Part shown: positions 19,615-32,259 of the stretch, one piece after another
Position numbering within the stretch: position 1 is the first letter of the stretch
How the letters are laid out: each line of letters begins with the position of its first letter
Assembly: GCF_047511655.1 (NCBI RefSeq)
Contig: NC_133398.1
Location: 51,527,638 to 51,591,637, forward strand
Length of the DNA: 64,000 nt
Source of the DNA: Castor canadensis
Taxonomy: Eukaryota > Chordata > Mammalia > Rodentia > Castoridae
Direction of reading: 5' to 3'
The notes under the pieces: model-generated
Told to the model about the DNA's origin: nothing
Seen by the model: only the letters and a program-made list of their open reading frames with translations
Database searches by the model: none
Position numbers and translations under genes: made by a program

Positions 19615-22600
19615 AGTGTTTATTCATCCGAAGCCAACCCTCTCTGGTCCTCTGGGGTTAGCCGTGGGTTCTGTGGGGAAGGTGCAATTAGTTGTTGGGT
19701 TTGGAGGTTTGGGGAGTTGGGCTGGAGGGAATAGTTTGTGCCCTCCCCCGCCCCTCTTTTAACCTAGAGAAATTGAGATTTACCTGTGTTACTAGGAAAA
19801 AATGAATTACATGTAGTTATTGTTACGATTGGAGAAATCGATTCTCTTTGGGGTCTTTTCTGCCTTCTCTGCGAATGAGGGGCTGGTCACCAGTTGCCAT
19901 AGTCTTTGCTTTTGGGGGTTAGCCATTGCCACATCCCACCCCAATCTGGCTTTTACTTTGTTGAGGGGCTTACGCCCACCCCCGTGGCAATTGATTGCTG
20001 TCTCTCGATTTTGGGCATCGTTCTTGAAATGTCTGTCGGATGTGATCGGCAGGGTAAGGGTTTCACCAAAGGTCTAACGCTAAGTTTTCAGAGAAAAGAT
20101 GCTATATTGTGTGCCTATTTCTTCTGTCTTTCTTCACCTTGGTTCTTAGCCTTGGAGTCTGGTTTGCATAATTTTGCTGAGCCTCTGCAGTCCCAAACAT
20201 TTTCCATAAAGGGTAGGACAGTTTTGGAAAAAAGAAAAGGGTGTCATTTTAAAAGAAATTTGAAGTGGGGGGGAGTTGATAAATCCTGGTTTCTATTCCC
20301 TTCAACCGCTGGAAAGCTACTGGCTGCTTATTTTAGTTGGATTAGTGGAGGGAACAGTACAAATACAATAAGGTGCTTTGTTTGTGAGCAGGTTTATTTA
20401 TCTAAGTGGACACAATGGTTAGTAGTTATCTTCCATTTGATCCGTAATCTTTATTGGCATCAACTCCTGCAGTTTCTTAGAGTAACATCATAATAAATCC
20501 ATTCTGCTCAGAGCTACGTGGAAATGATTGAACACTCGGGCTGGATAAAGAAAGGAGAAATGCTGTGTGCCTTTGAGGTGGCAGAGTTTGTGTTGATGCT
20601 TATTTTTGTTTCCAGTGCTTATGTAATGGGAAGTAGGATTGGGTTTTTGTGCCTTTAGTGGTTTGGTTTACAGCTTCTCTTCAAAACTTGAATGGTTGAA
20701 TTTTTGATGGGCTTTGTTGGATGGTTAATAAATGCATCCAGCTTCTTATAGAGGGCTAGGAATATGCATTGCCTACAGGAAATAGGATTTAGTATTTGTT
20801 AGCATTTTACATCAAAATATAGAAAGAGGTATTATACTTTATATTTCCTCAGAGCTATGGTAAGGATGAGCTTTGTCAAGTTTTTGTCACTGTAGATGGT
20901 TGAATATGAGGCTGATTGGAATCTCTCTCTCTTTCCATGTGTCTGTAGAGCCACTGCAAAGGAGTTTAAACAAAAGAAACCACCTAAGATCCTTAGTACA
21001 CACTGTTACTGCTACTTGGCTACTTGACTGCTGTTCACTTTAAGGTGAAATACACTTAACAAAAAGCAATGTTTATTGTGTTAGGAAAATTAACTCAGTT
21101 GGCAGAAGATGTAGCTCTTAAGGTAACTTGGTCTAGGCACCATGACAGTCAACAAATTGGCATTATGAAATTAAAGATGATCACCCTCTTCCGTATTTTA
21201 CTAGTGTTTCTCTGCTTCAGTGGCCACAAGTGGTGATGTTTCCCTTTAATTCTTATTCTTAATGATTTTCTTTCCAGCCTGAGGGAGCGTGAGGGTACTG
21301 CCACATAGCCCACACTTGGAAGATGTTCCTAAGTGTGGTGAGCACTTGATAATTATGATATCTTCTCAGACCTCTCGAGTGAGGGATGTCTGTTGGTTAA
21401 ACCCTATAATTTTTGTTCTCAACTGCGGAGTTTCTTTATGAAGTCTATAAGCCATTGTTTTAAAATGTTTATTTTTGGATTTTTATTTGTGTGTGTGGTT
21501 CCCATGATGTGACAAGTCCTGGGAAAAATGCCAGTTTACATCGCCCAGGAGAGACCTTGTCATACTGTAATTACACATGATTCAGATTGCAAAAGAAGGT
21601 TTCTCTGTTCATTGGGAATAGTTCTAAGTTCAAGCAATATCAAACACACCACTTAATACTGGGACTTATTTTTTGACTTACAAAATCTTCTAAAATGATA
21701 AGAATAAATGGAAAATAAGAATGCCAGGCATTTCTAAGTCTACTTCTAGTGCCTTTTAAGGGAGTTTGTGTTGCTATATTGTAGATCTATAAGTGACAGG
21801 TTAAAATTTTGCCCAATGGAGATGGAAGAAATTGCAAAAATGAGCTTGAGAAGGATCTGAGTATAGGATATTTAAAAGAAATGCTCATACTCCAAATTAA
21901 ACTGTAAATGGCTATTAAAAGTGACAAGTTAAATCACTTTCAATAGATACAGTAACTGATAATCAAAGATGGACCCTAGAACCCAGCGAGAACTGCTCAG
22001 CCATGAAGGTGGATGAGTCCTGGTTTTGTAAATCCTTGGTTTAGAAAAGTGAATGGATTTTCAGGTTGGTTTCCTTTACTTCAAAATAATACTATGAAAA
22101 CATGTAGAGAAGGAAGTTATACTATTTTCAACTTGTTGCCTGATGAGAATTACATATACCACTTCAGAATTGAGCTAACTGAATTTTAACTAATGAGGTT
22201 TTACTCTGTTTCATAGAAGTATGGGAGAGCCTCAATTTATAACTACTGCCACAAAGTCCTAGAAAAAGAGATTTTGAGGGAGTAATGAAGCCTGTAATAT
22301 GCACTAGCCAGTACAGAGTAGACGGGTTACAGTATGGTGCATTAAAAAACTATCTACCTGTGAGAAAAAATTCGCATCTTATTTATTAGTCCCAAAGATT
22401 CATACAGTCTAGTATGTGAAATAGTGAAATAGTCACATTCAAAACATTTCATTTAAAATATTAATGTTTTCCTTTTCAGTATGATGTGAATTTTAGTGAA
22501 CTTTCTCTCCAATTACAGCCATCCTTACTGTTGCAGTCTTTTCCATTGACATTTATGATATGAAATATGTTGCTTATTATTTTATGTAAGCTAATTTGGT

Positions 22601-22985
22601 TGCTGGTATGACTTGATAGCTTTTTATTTGTAGCCTTTAGTCCTTGGAGTGGGCAGATAAAGCATAATCAATCCACTGTTACAACTTTCCTTTGATTTAA
22701 ACATTTGGAACTAGCTTTGGTGTATAGTCCTGATTTGCATCTTCTGAAAGTATTTAGATAACGTTTTATCAAGGCACATATTATTGGAGGGTTCACCATA
22801 GGATTTTGTGTTTACCTGGTGGATTTTCTCTTCTGAGGCATTTCAAAGGAAAGTATAAATTTAAAAAATAAGGATGGATGGAATTATTTATGTACAGTTG
22901 TGATTAGAATTCAGATGACCAGTGAGAACAGTTTTACTACTTGTCGTTTTGAAGCAACATAATTTCCCAAGACACTTAAGAGCTG
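19615..22985. other. Start of intron 2, repeat-poor
   Basis: No SINE, L1 or LTR was recognised over about 3.4 kb. Frames of 85-195 codons at 19.8-20.5 kb lie just past the island. I see no domain in them, and no acceptor or donor that would use them. Confidence 0.5.
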
Positions 22986-22989
22986 AATT

Positions 22990-23420
22990 ATTGGAGGAAA
23001 TCTCTTGTCCTGCTGGTGAGAATGTCAATTGGGCATGGGTATTTTGGAGGGTATTTGGCAAAGTCTATTAAGATTTTGAATGTTTATACCCTTAAGCAAA
23101 TTTTTAGGAATTTTCCAATAGATACAACTTCATAAGTACACAAAGATCCTACATATTTCTTGTGACTGTTTTTGCAATAGCACAGTTTTGTAAAGAGGAT
23201 CTCAGTTGGGGCAATTAAATGATGACATTCTGTAAAAAGTAATCTTATTTGTAGGTGCAGGCAGATCTTAAAGATGTATTAAGTGAAATGAGGCAAGTTG
23301 CTAAGCTCCTGTGATCCCATTTAAGAAATGTGCGTATTCAGATAGAAAGTACATATGTGCATATGAACGTATATGTTAATAAATCCTGGATGAGTGGGCA
23401 CCAAAGTTGCACCATTACTT
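22990..23420 (+). mobile_element. Ancient L1 ORF2 fragment
   Basis: The order CTGCTGGTGAGAATGTCAAT, TGGAGGGTATTTGGCAAAG, GGAATTTTCCAATAGATAC and TTTTTGCAATAGCACAG follows the end of L1 ORF2 in sense orientation. It is strongly decayed. Confidence 0.6.
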
Positions 23421-23659
23421 TTCTTCAGTGGCTACTTGTGGTGTTAGTAGGATGGGATTTTATTTTTGTAGTGTTTGAATTGAGAGGGAAAAAAGTTAAT
23501 TCCATATATTTAAAACATCACAAGCAGCACACATTACTTTGTAAGACTGAAAGACAAAGCCTACAGAGCCAATATAGAATATTACTTTTAAAAGACAGGT
23601 TAGCATGTGACTATGTAAGAGTGATCTTTATCTTAGGTGGGCATTATTGTTTAATGGTG

Positions 23660-23790
23660 AAGAGGAGCTAGGGTCAGGAATTACACATCTGCATCCAGAG
23701 AGACTCCTTGGGGGATCTTGGGCAAGTTATTTATCTGTTTTCTCACTTTTGTTATGGGAATAATGATTGATCTACAAATTCATCAATTGA
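23660..23790 (+). mobile_element. MIR SINE remnant
   Basis: GATCTTGGGCAAGTTATTTA then TGGGAATAATGATTGATC matches the sense MIR core. Confidence 0.65.
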
Positions 23791-25040
23791 AGATCAAATA
23801 TAAATTCTTTATTTTCAAATTCATTGGACTTAAGACCTCTTTATATTCTTACAAGTTGAGAACTCCAAAGAGCTTTTCTATGTAAGTTATATCTGTTAAT
23901 TTTACTGTAGAAAAAAATTAAAACATGAATTGTAAACAAATAATTTGTTTAAAGGTAAAAATAACCTATTCCCTGTTAATGTTTATCGTTTTAATGAAAA
24001 ATAAGTATTTTCTAAAATAACAAAATTAAGTGATAAGAGTATAATCATTTATTTTTGTAAATCTCTTTAATGTCTGGTTTCATAGACAAGTAGGTTCATA
24101 TCTATTTCTGTATTTAGTCTGTTGTGTTATCACATGTTATATAGCCTCTGGAAAACTGTACTGTCCACTAATGAAAGGAGGAGGATGAAAAAGGCGTATC
24201 CTAGAATTATTCTGAAAGTACTTGTAACTTTGCCAATCACCTGAACAGGTTTTAGGGGCAGACTGCGCTCTTTGAGAGCTGCTCCTATAAAGCGTTCAGC
24301 ATATGTCTGACACAGATAAATTGCCCAATATGTGCATGAAAGCTAATTCTTTTTTAACCATTATTGTTCCTAATAAAAATATTCACTTAACAGAAAAAGA
24401 AAAGGTAGATAATTCCGAAGTGTTTGCCTCTATATTTTAGTGTAAGAATTATCAATTTTTTCAGGAAAGGATAATCCAGATTTACGATTTACTTAATGAT
24501 TTTATAGTTATCATCATTGTCCATTCTATGGTATATTGTCTGCCTTATGCAGAAGTCTTTTACAACTTATTTTAGGTGGTCCTCTGTGGAACTATGTGAA
24601 CTAGGCAGGACAGGGATATCAGTTGGTTTGATAATTTTGCCTTAAAAATCCTTTGTTCTTTCTATTTGTATTTTGTAGTTTCTTTCAAATGGTTCTTGCC
24701 TTAGCCTCTTTTTTTTTTTTTTCTGGCCATGATTTACAGATGATTCCAACCACTTAATGTAGCTTTTACACTGGTAAGGTATAGAACTTCTCTCAGTATC
24801 TTTGAAACTGGGAGATTACCTGGCACAATTGAGCAATGTAGCCTTTATGAAGAGCTCATAGTTTCCATTTTCTTACATGCATGTGGAAACCATGTTTTTT
24901 CTAATTTTAGACATGTGTATTGTAGAAAAATAAAACTATAGAAACTTAAAGAAGTTACCTAAAATTTTTATAGATAACCAGAGTTACTATTTGTTAAACA
25001 TCTATCCACCCATCCCTGTATACACGTAATTGCTAACCAC
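23791..25040. other. AT-rich intron, nothing recognised
   Basis: One 14-base T-run lies at about 24709. No firm repeat signature. Confidence 0.45.
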
Positions 25041-25044
25041 TATT

Positions 25045-25145
25045 TAACATTAATTCACTCAAGAAGTATTTTTTCAAGCTTCTACTATGTGCTTAGCTTA
25101 CTTCTTGGGGCTGAGATAACCATACCTGCCCTCAGGGAAGATCAT
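25045..25145. mobile_element. Ancient MIR/L2-like remnant
   Basis: TTCACTCAAGAAGTATTTTT, TACTATGTGCTTAGC and CCTGCCCTCAGGGAAG are the common theme of very old mammalian repeats. The class is uncertain. Confidence 0.4.
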
Positions 25146-25164
25146 CTTTTTATATTGCTGAATT

Positions 25165-26565
25165 TTACATCATTCCATTGAGCATTGATTTATTACACTT
25201 CATTTGGACCATTAGATTGTTTCCAGTTTTAATTTGTTATGAATAATGCTGTAATGGACATCCTTGACATTCATTTTCATGATTTTTTCCAGTAATTTTC
25301 CTTGTGTTAATTTTCCAAAAGGGAGGTGGTTGAGATGTACAGATTTTAAATTTTTATATGAGTTATCAGCCATTCTTCCAAAAAGTATAAACTTTCCACT
25401 CTCTACTTACCCAGGGTAAATGGATGGTAATTTTCTCACATGGTTGCCAATACTAGAAATTAATAGCTTAGAAAAATCTTTACCAGTCTGCTGCATAAAA
25501 ATTACCTCATTTTATTTTTCATTTATTTGATTAGTAGTGTTTTATTTGTTTTCATATATACATGTATTTATTTACCATTTGTCTACTGTTATGTGCTCAT
25601 TTTGTGCCCTTTGTAGTTCATTTGCCACTTTATTCTCAAAAAATATAGAAAAATATGAAGAATAATACAATAAACACTCAAATCCCCACTACCAAGAATG
25701 AACAAAAGTTTACATTTTATCTTATTTTATTCCTTGTTGTGATTTTAGGGAATTAAGTATTATAGACGTAGTGTTTTCAAATGCTTCTCAGTCTTTTCTT
25801 CAACTCTTAACTTTTCTTTCTGTTTAGCTACACTTACATGTTTGTGTTGCTTATAAATGATAGTACAGTGTGTCTTAAAATCAATATGAGGGGTGTCATA
25901 TTGAATGAATCTTTTCAACTGAAATATAATTCATATACCTTGAAAGTCACTCTTACAGAGTATACAGTTCATTGGTTGTTTTAGTGTATTCACCAGGTTG
26001 TGCAGTCTTTGCCACTATATACCAGGACTTTTTCATGAATGAATAGTTTGACATTTTGCCTTCTCTCCACTCCCCATTCAATATGTTTTTGAACCTGGCC
26101 ACATTTCATGTTAAGGCAATTAATTCCCCTTAATCTCCTCTTCGTAATATTCTGTATCATAGGGATATATTCTATACCTTGCTTTCTTTCTCTCTTCTAA
26201 ATCAAATAAGTGGTTCATTTTCTGTCGTATGTAGTGAGGCTCTTTGTACATGTTACCTTGGACAAATGAACAGAGTTTGGACATAGGCCTAGAATTTGAG
26301 TCATTGGATTGTACACACGTGTATTTTGATTTGTAGTAGACATTGTCAGATTGTTCTGCAAAGTAACTGTGACAGTTCATCTGACATCAGAGAATGAGTA
26401 CCATTTCTCTATATTTCTGCCAACCTTGGCTATTTTAATATTTCTTATTTTTGATATTTAGTTGGTATATGGTATGCTTTTGTTTTCATTTGCATTTCTT
26501 GAGCTCTGAGTGGGAAACATTTTAAGCATTTTTATATGTTGTTTATTAATAATTTGGATTTCTCC
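25165..26565 (-). mobile_element. Ancient L1M, antisense, outer layer of a nested stack (left part)
   Basis: The sequence follows the antisense of an old L1 3' region: GATTGTTTCCAGTTTTAATT, AATGCTGTAATGGACATCC, ATATAATTCATATACC, TTCACCAGGTTGTGCAG and TTTCATTTGCATTTCTTGAG. The 86-codon minus-strand frame at 26120-26380 falls inside and has no independent support. It resumes at 27288. Confidence 0.6.
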
Positions 26566-26641
26566 TTTTTTTTTGTGGTACTGGGGACTGAACCCAAACT
26601 TGATTGAACTCAAGTTTTCCACCACTTGAGCCTTCTCCCTT
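26566..26641 (-). mobile_element. ID-like SINE
   Basis: Reverse copy with TTTTGTGGTACTGGGGACTG and TTTCCACCACTTGAGCC. It lies inside the antisense L1M stack and borders a younger L1. Confidence 0.8.
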
Positions 26642-26644
26642 AGC

Positions 26645-27180
26645 ATACACTAATTATACAGAGGCGTTTCATTGTGATATTTCCATAATGCATACAACAT
26701 TCCCCAATTAAATTCAATACCTCTGTAACTCTTCTTCACCCCTTTTCCCCCCTTCTTAAAACAGTTTTAACAGATTTCATTATTTTACTTTCATGCATGT
26801 GTGTAAAGTACTTCACCCCGCTGTACCCTCTCCTTTCACTCTTCCCCCCCCCCCCATGGTACTTACTCCCATATAGAACCTGTTTTTCATTCCTGTCATT
26901 CTTTTTTCTAAGGACCGTACTCTGTATATGAGACAGAATATGCCATATTTGTTTTTCTCATTCTGTCTTATTTCACTTAATGTGATGATCTCCAATTCCA
27001 TCCAATTTCCTGCAAACTACCAAATTTAATTCTTCTTTATGGCTGAATAATACTCCATTGTGTATAAATGCCACGTTTTCTTTATCCATTCTTTGATTGA
27101 TGGACACCTAGGCTTAGGCTGATTCCATAGTTTGGCTGTTTTGAATAGTGTCACTATAAACATGGTGTTCATTTATGTTG
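26645..27180 (-). mobile_element. Younger L1 3' end, antisense
   Basis: It reads as the reverse of an L1 3'UTR and ORF2 end: a C12 run at 26844-26855 (the reversed G-rich tract), then ATGAGACAGAATATGCC, TGTGATGATCTCCAATTCCA, GCTGAATAATACTCCATTGT and TTGATGGACACCTAGGC. It is 5'-truncated. Confidence 0.8.
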
Positions 27181-27186
27181 ACATGT

Positions 27187-27274
27187 ATATTGAGATGGAG
27201 TCTTGCTAACTTTGCCTGAGCTAGCCTTGAACTCACAATTCTCCTGCCTCTGCCTCCCCAGTGCTGGGATTAGA
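27187..27274 (-). mobile_element. B1-like SINE (same variant as the outer B1 of the trimers)
   Basis: ATTGAGATGGAGTCTTGCTA and TGCCTGAGCTAGCCTTGAAC match the distinctive B1 variant at 42.05 and 62.74 kb. It ends with CAGTGCTGGGATTAGA. Confidence 0.75.
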
Positions 27275-27287
27275 TTTTTTTCTTTAC

Positions 27288-27510
27288 ATATCTTTTTAAT
27301 ACTTTTAAAAAACTATTGGGATGTTCATCTTTTTACTGTTTGTAGGATATAATTATTAATTTTGTTATTTGTGTTGAAAATGTCCCATTTTTTCTTACAG
27401 CCTAATTTATGGTATAATTTATGATATAATTTTTGCCATATGAGAAATTTTAATTTGTCAAAATCTATTTTTTTTAAAGTTTTCCTCTTTAATTCTTGTT
27501 TAAAGAATAC
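27288..27510 (-). mobile_element. Ancient L1M, antisense (right part of the stack)
   Basis: CTATTGGGATGTTCATC, TTTGTGTTGAAAATGTCCC and TTTTAATTTGTCAAAATC continue the antisense L1M order after the nested insertions. Confidence 0.4.
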
Positions 27511-28660
27511 AGTTTATAGGCATGGTAGTTTGCTTAATCAACAGACGTTCTATTTGCAGGATACAGTGGAAGATTGGTGACATGTAAAAAGGAGTGAGGA
27601 GGTCCCTGCCTTCAATGAGCTTGTATCTTTTAGAGAGGACACTTGAGAGTCTTCATCTTTGTTTACCCTCTGGCTTTACTTTTAATCAGAAGCCTAGAAA
27701 TGTGGAGTGTTCTTGCATGTAGACACAATGAGTCACAAGTGTGCCTAGGCAAAGATAACTAGTAATAAATGGTGCTCAATGTTTACTTTTAAAACATTGA
27801 GTAATTATTCACTTATATTAGCAGACAACTGTTCAGCAGTAACAGGATCTAGGATTTAATTAAAGCATGGTAGATGCTATTTGAGAGGAAAAAGTTCTGT
27901 AGCTACATTTGGGCAAAATCAAATTCATGTTATGGATCAATTGAGGATGTTTTCCTTTGAGACCAAGTCATTAGAAGCATTGTTGCTGAGTGGTGGGTAT
28001 CTCTTCACACTCTGCCCCACCTCACCCTGTGGCAGGATTGCAACTACATTAGGGATCCAGAGTCCTGGTTTAAGAAATAATGACCTAAAATTTCATACTT
28101 TTAATATAAGTGTGATAAGTTTTCAGTGGTTAAGGCCCAAAGAAGGTTATTATTATTGAGTTTTGAAAAAGCAAGGCTAGCATTTGGATGTGATTTAGCT
28201 GGTGAATAGCAGCTAACAATTAACTTTGTTGGATAAAACCAGGGCACTCTCATTTATTTATTAAAGAAATTATGGTTTACCTTTACTTCTAGTTCTGAGG
28301 TCAAATTATTTAAAATAATATTCATTAGTGTTTATAAAAATGTCTGAAGTTAATTAGTGCCATTACCCATGTCCGAAGATTGATATGCCATGAGCCAAAT
28401 ATAGCTTTTCTATTTTAAAGTATTTTTCTTAAAAGTGGATTTTTTTCTTTGTTTCTTTTTTAGTTGATTCCACAGTTACTTTCCTATCAATACCAGGCCA
28501 AATATTTTGTGCATATATGTTGATTTATAAAAGCAAAATATACATTAAAAATTTACTAAAATACTAAAAATAATAGCAGTGGCCTAGAGAATAAGGAAGT
28601 TTCTTACCTCTTAATGTTTCTAGATACAAATGTAGTTTTAGGATGCCTTTTAATTTTGGC
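27511..28660. other. AT-rich intron
   Basis: A faint old L2-like theme (GTCCCTGCCTTCAATGAGC, 27602-27620). Nothing else was recognised. Confidence 0.4.
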
Positions 28661-28663
28661 AGG

Positions 28664-28763
28664 TAGATTTTTATGTTTAGCCCAGGCTAACCTGGAACTT
28701 GCAATCCTCCTGCCTCAGCCTTCCAAGTGCTGGAATTACAAGTGTGTGTCACCACTCCCAGCC
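28664..28763 (-). mobile_element. B1 SINE
   Basis: AGCCCAGGCTAACCTGGAAC, then AAGTGCTGGAATTACAAGTG, is the reversed B1 body. The left end is ragged. Confidence 0.75.
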
Positions 28764-28779
28764 TTTCTTGTTCTGTGGC

Positions 28780-30160
28780 AGGTAAGTTTTTATGTCCCAT
28801 TTTCCCCTCTCCAAGAGAAGAGGGAGAGACTGGGGAGAAACTACTGTGTAATTATTTAAGGTATCTGTTCATCTTGATAAACATTTAAGATACCTTGACT
28901 ATTAAAAAACAAGGTCCATTGTCGATCTTATATCATCCATACCTTTTACCCCAATACTTTGTTAAAGCCTTGCTAAATAATGAAAGTTTTATTACTAAAA
29001 TAACAAACATCTTATTTTACAAGTAAGAAACATCTTATTTTATAATAACATTTTTTCATTTGATTTCTTTCCCTATTCTTGTATTATAATAAGCATTTGT
29101 TTTATAGTGACTCAGGAATGGAGAGTTCGAATTTGGTTGCTTTTTTAGTTGGATAGATTATTTAAATGTTGATATAGGTCAATATGTCATATCATACTTG
29201 TATGACTTTTCCTTTGTACACATAGAATTAGTATGCTGGCAGAAAGCTTCTTTCTCACAGGGAGCATCAGGTGTTATGTTCTAAGTGCTTTGATCTGTCT
29301 TGGCCTTCCTCTCCTCTGTGTATCTGTTGTTTCTCTTGGGTTGTGTTAGAGTTATACATGGGCGAGATGAAACCTCTGTCTCCTTAGATACTGGTTGATA
29401 ACTTTATCAGTGTAGTCTCCAGACACTGAATGTTTTTGGCAACAATGTAATAAAGGTAGATACTGCAAATTGGGAAAAGGGTTTTAGAATCCTTGACTTT
29501 AGCTGTCACCCTACTAAACTGAATTATTACTTAATGTTCTGAAACTTTTGGATGTCTTAGAATTGACATTGTGTAAATAGAACCACCACTTGAATTTTGC
29601 AGGAAACATTGTGTTTGATGAAAATCACATTTTCTAGAATGAGTTCTACCTTTTGTAATAGGCAGAAATTAATTTTCCCCTTTTTTGTCTCCCCCCATTG
29701 TTATTTCTTCATCTGCTTTGGGTGCTTTTTAAAAATCTACACACAAATTTGAAGGACTTGGACATCTCTAACATTTTTTAAAACTACCTAATCCATGACA
29801 TACATTTAGTCTTCTAACTTCAAAAATAAGGGTCAGATGTATTTCTGTAACTGGCAGAAGCAGTATTTAGTAATGCAGCAGGAAGGTGCTGACCTGGGAG
29901 GTAGAAAGGATATGTTTGTACTAAATAGGATGTGTGGGCTTTTACAGCTCTGAAATGCTATTTTTCTTTAGTTTTTTTTTAAATGATAATTTCTATACTC
30001 ATGATTGATCTAGTGCTTTTATAAAAAAGAGACAGTAACCACCATGTATTAAATATCCACTATATATTGATTACTGTGCTATACAAGTAGGTATGTTATA
30101 CTGTATTTAATTTCTCATTTTTTGTGAGTAAAATAATTTGGAGAAAGTTTTTTTTTGCTC
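28780..30160. other. AT-rich intron, nothing recognised
   Basis: No confident repeat or coding signal. Confidence 0.45.
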
Positions 30161-30242
30161 TCTTTTTGTGATGGTGGGGAGCCAATCCAGGACCACGTAT
30201 GCTAAACCACTAAGTGTCCTACCACTGAACTTACACACCCAG
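30161..30242 (-). mobile_element. ID-like SINE, diverged
   Basis: GAGCCAATCCAGGACCACGT and GTCCTACCACTGAACTTACA preserve the reversed ID layout. Confidence 0.65.
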
Positions 30243-30249
30243 TTGGAGA

Positions 30250-31200
30250 ATGATTTTTTAAAAAACCCAAAATATTGGTATATGAACTTCAGTATATTGG
30301 AATCTTAAGATGAATGGACAGTAAAATGAGATGAGTAGTTCTCCAAATAGATACTTAAATTTGGGCTATGAAAGTTAATTTCTAATCATATTGGTGCTGG
30401 TGACTATTACATTGACCATTAACTATGACTGTTTATCGGTTGGAGCATCCCAGGAACGCAAAAGATCCTGCATTTATTTGAAACTTCTTCCTAAAACTTG
30501 GGTTTTGACTGTGTCATTAGATAATTGGGTTTTTCATGTTGACTAGATTTTTGTTTGTATTATATCTAATGTAGGCCAGACCTTGAAATTTCATCACTTA
30601 GTTTGCTTTTCTAAACTACCTGTGTTTCTATTGCTAATAGACTAATAATTGAGGACTTGGAACTATGTCATTAGGTAAACAGGATAGAAGACAGTGTATC
30701 AAATATTTTATCATTCAGCATACTTTCAGGGCTTTCTGTTTAATAATTCAAGTAGAATTATAAAATTCTATTAATTGATTGCTTAATTGAAGTTGTTTTG
30801 AAAGGCAACTTCTCAGTTGCAACATGCTGCTTACCTTTTAGGTCAAAGAAAAAATAATTCCAGTTACTATTCCAACTTGAAAAAGGAAATGTTGGAATGA
30901 CCGACTGGAGCCAACAATTTAATTAACATAAAAATATACAAATGCAGACATTTAAAATAAATCACCAAATAAATGAGAATCATCTTATGTTGTGAAGGCT
31001 GCACAATAGCTTATAGTTAATGCTTCTTGGCATAGTATCTTCCTGCAGATGCTTATCATCATTGATTTTAAAACTTGATCCAGTTCATTTTCTTTATATA
31101 AAAATGGCCAGAATTGTACATCTTTACACCCATTTTGAGAATTCTTTGACAGATAAAAAATATATCAGTGAAGAGAGGAAAAGAAAATACTATAGCAAAA
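30250..31200. other. AT-rich intron, nothing recognised
   Basis: No confident signature. Confidence 0.45.
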
Positions 31201-31245
31201 TTTTTGTTGTTGTTACTTGTTTACTTGCTTGTATGTAAGTAAACA

Positions 31246-31326
31246 AGTGCTGCCTGGAATTGAACCCAACCAGGACCTCATGCATGCAAGGCAGGTGCTG
31301 TACTACTGAGCTATATGCCCAACCCC
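31246..31326 (-). mobile_element. ID-like SINE
   Basis: TGGAATTGAACCCAACCAGG, GCAAGGCAGGTGCTGTACTA and TGAGCTATATGCCCAACCCC. A GTT-rich stretch at 31204-31240 probably represents the reversed tail. Confidence 0.8.
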
Positions 31327-31696
31327 ATCAAAATGGTAGTAGACATTATCTTTAGGAAGTGGGGTATCAGGAGCTTCTTGTCAGCAAAATTTGTTGGCTA
31401 TTTCAGGCTCTCTTGATTATATATATTACTGTGTGAAAGTAAAGCTAATTTAAATGTATATAGGAACAGATTTACATTTTTTTGCCATCTTGTCATTTTG
31501 AATTCTTCCCTTTGTTACTATGAATAGATGTACAAATATTTCATAAGTTGCTTGTAAGCTTTAATGAGAAACGTAGATCTTAACAATTCACATTGTATTG
31601 AAGGTGTAAAAGTAAAGAGATTAACTTGATTATATGTATTTATTATTCCTATAAGGTATTCTTTGTACCAGTAATATAACCGTGTTTAATATTTCA

Positions 31697-32250
31697 GTAT
31701 ATTTCAGTTGTCCCTTGGTACTTACGGGGGTTGGTTCTAACACTTCTTGACACCAGAATCTTTGGAGGTTCAAGTCTCTTTTACAAACCAGCATAGTATT
31801 TGCTTGTAAACTATACACGTCTTCCTATGGGACATATACTTTAAATCATCTCTAGATTACTTATAACACCTAAAGCAATGTAAATCCTATGTAAATAGTG
31901 GTTTTTTGTGGGAGCCAGTGGCTCACACCTATAATCCTAGCTACTTATAAGGAAGAGATCAGGAGGACCGCAGTTCAAAGCCAGCCTGGGCAAATAGTTC
32001 TTGAGACCCTATGTCGAAAAAACCCTTCACAAAAAAGGGCTGGTGGAGTGGCTTAAGGTATAGGTCCTGAGTTCAAACCCCAGTACCACACACACACAAA
32101 ATAATTATTTGTACTGTATTATTTAGGGAATAATTATAAGAGGAAAGCCTCTACCTTTTAACTATGGAGTTTTATTTTTCCAAATATTTTCCACATGTTT
32201 GGTTGAGTCTATAGGTGTGGAACCTATAGAAACTGAGGCTGACTGTTTAT
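31697..32250 (+). mobile_element. Tigger/pogo-like non-autonomous DNA transposon, copy 1, with a SINE inside
   Basis: Starts CAGTATATTTCAGTTGTCCC and GGGGGTTGGTTCTAACAC, then TTTAAATCATCTCTAGATTA (31841-31860). After the SINE it continues GTACTGTATTATTTAGGGAA and ends AGGTGTGGAACCTATAG, GAGGCTGACTGT. Copies at 55.99 and 59.66 kb share the same internal landmarks. The class is from memory of consensus. Confidence 0.6.
31910..32099 (+). mobile_element. B1-dID composite SINE
   Basis: GCCAGTGGCTCACACCTATA, CAGTTCAAAGCCAGCCTGGG (B1 part), then GGGCTGGTGGAGTGGCTTAA and GAGTTCAAACCCCAGTACC (dID part), ending in (CA)n. It closely resembles the copy at 48835. Confidence 0.9.
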
Positions 32251-32259
32251 ATTTTTAGA

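Noticed and set aside
26120..26380. 86-codon minus-strand frame with a charged, structured look
   Set aside because: It lies inside an antisense old L1 region and has no independent support.
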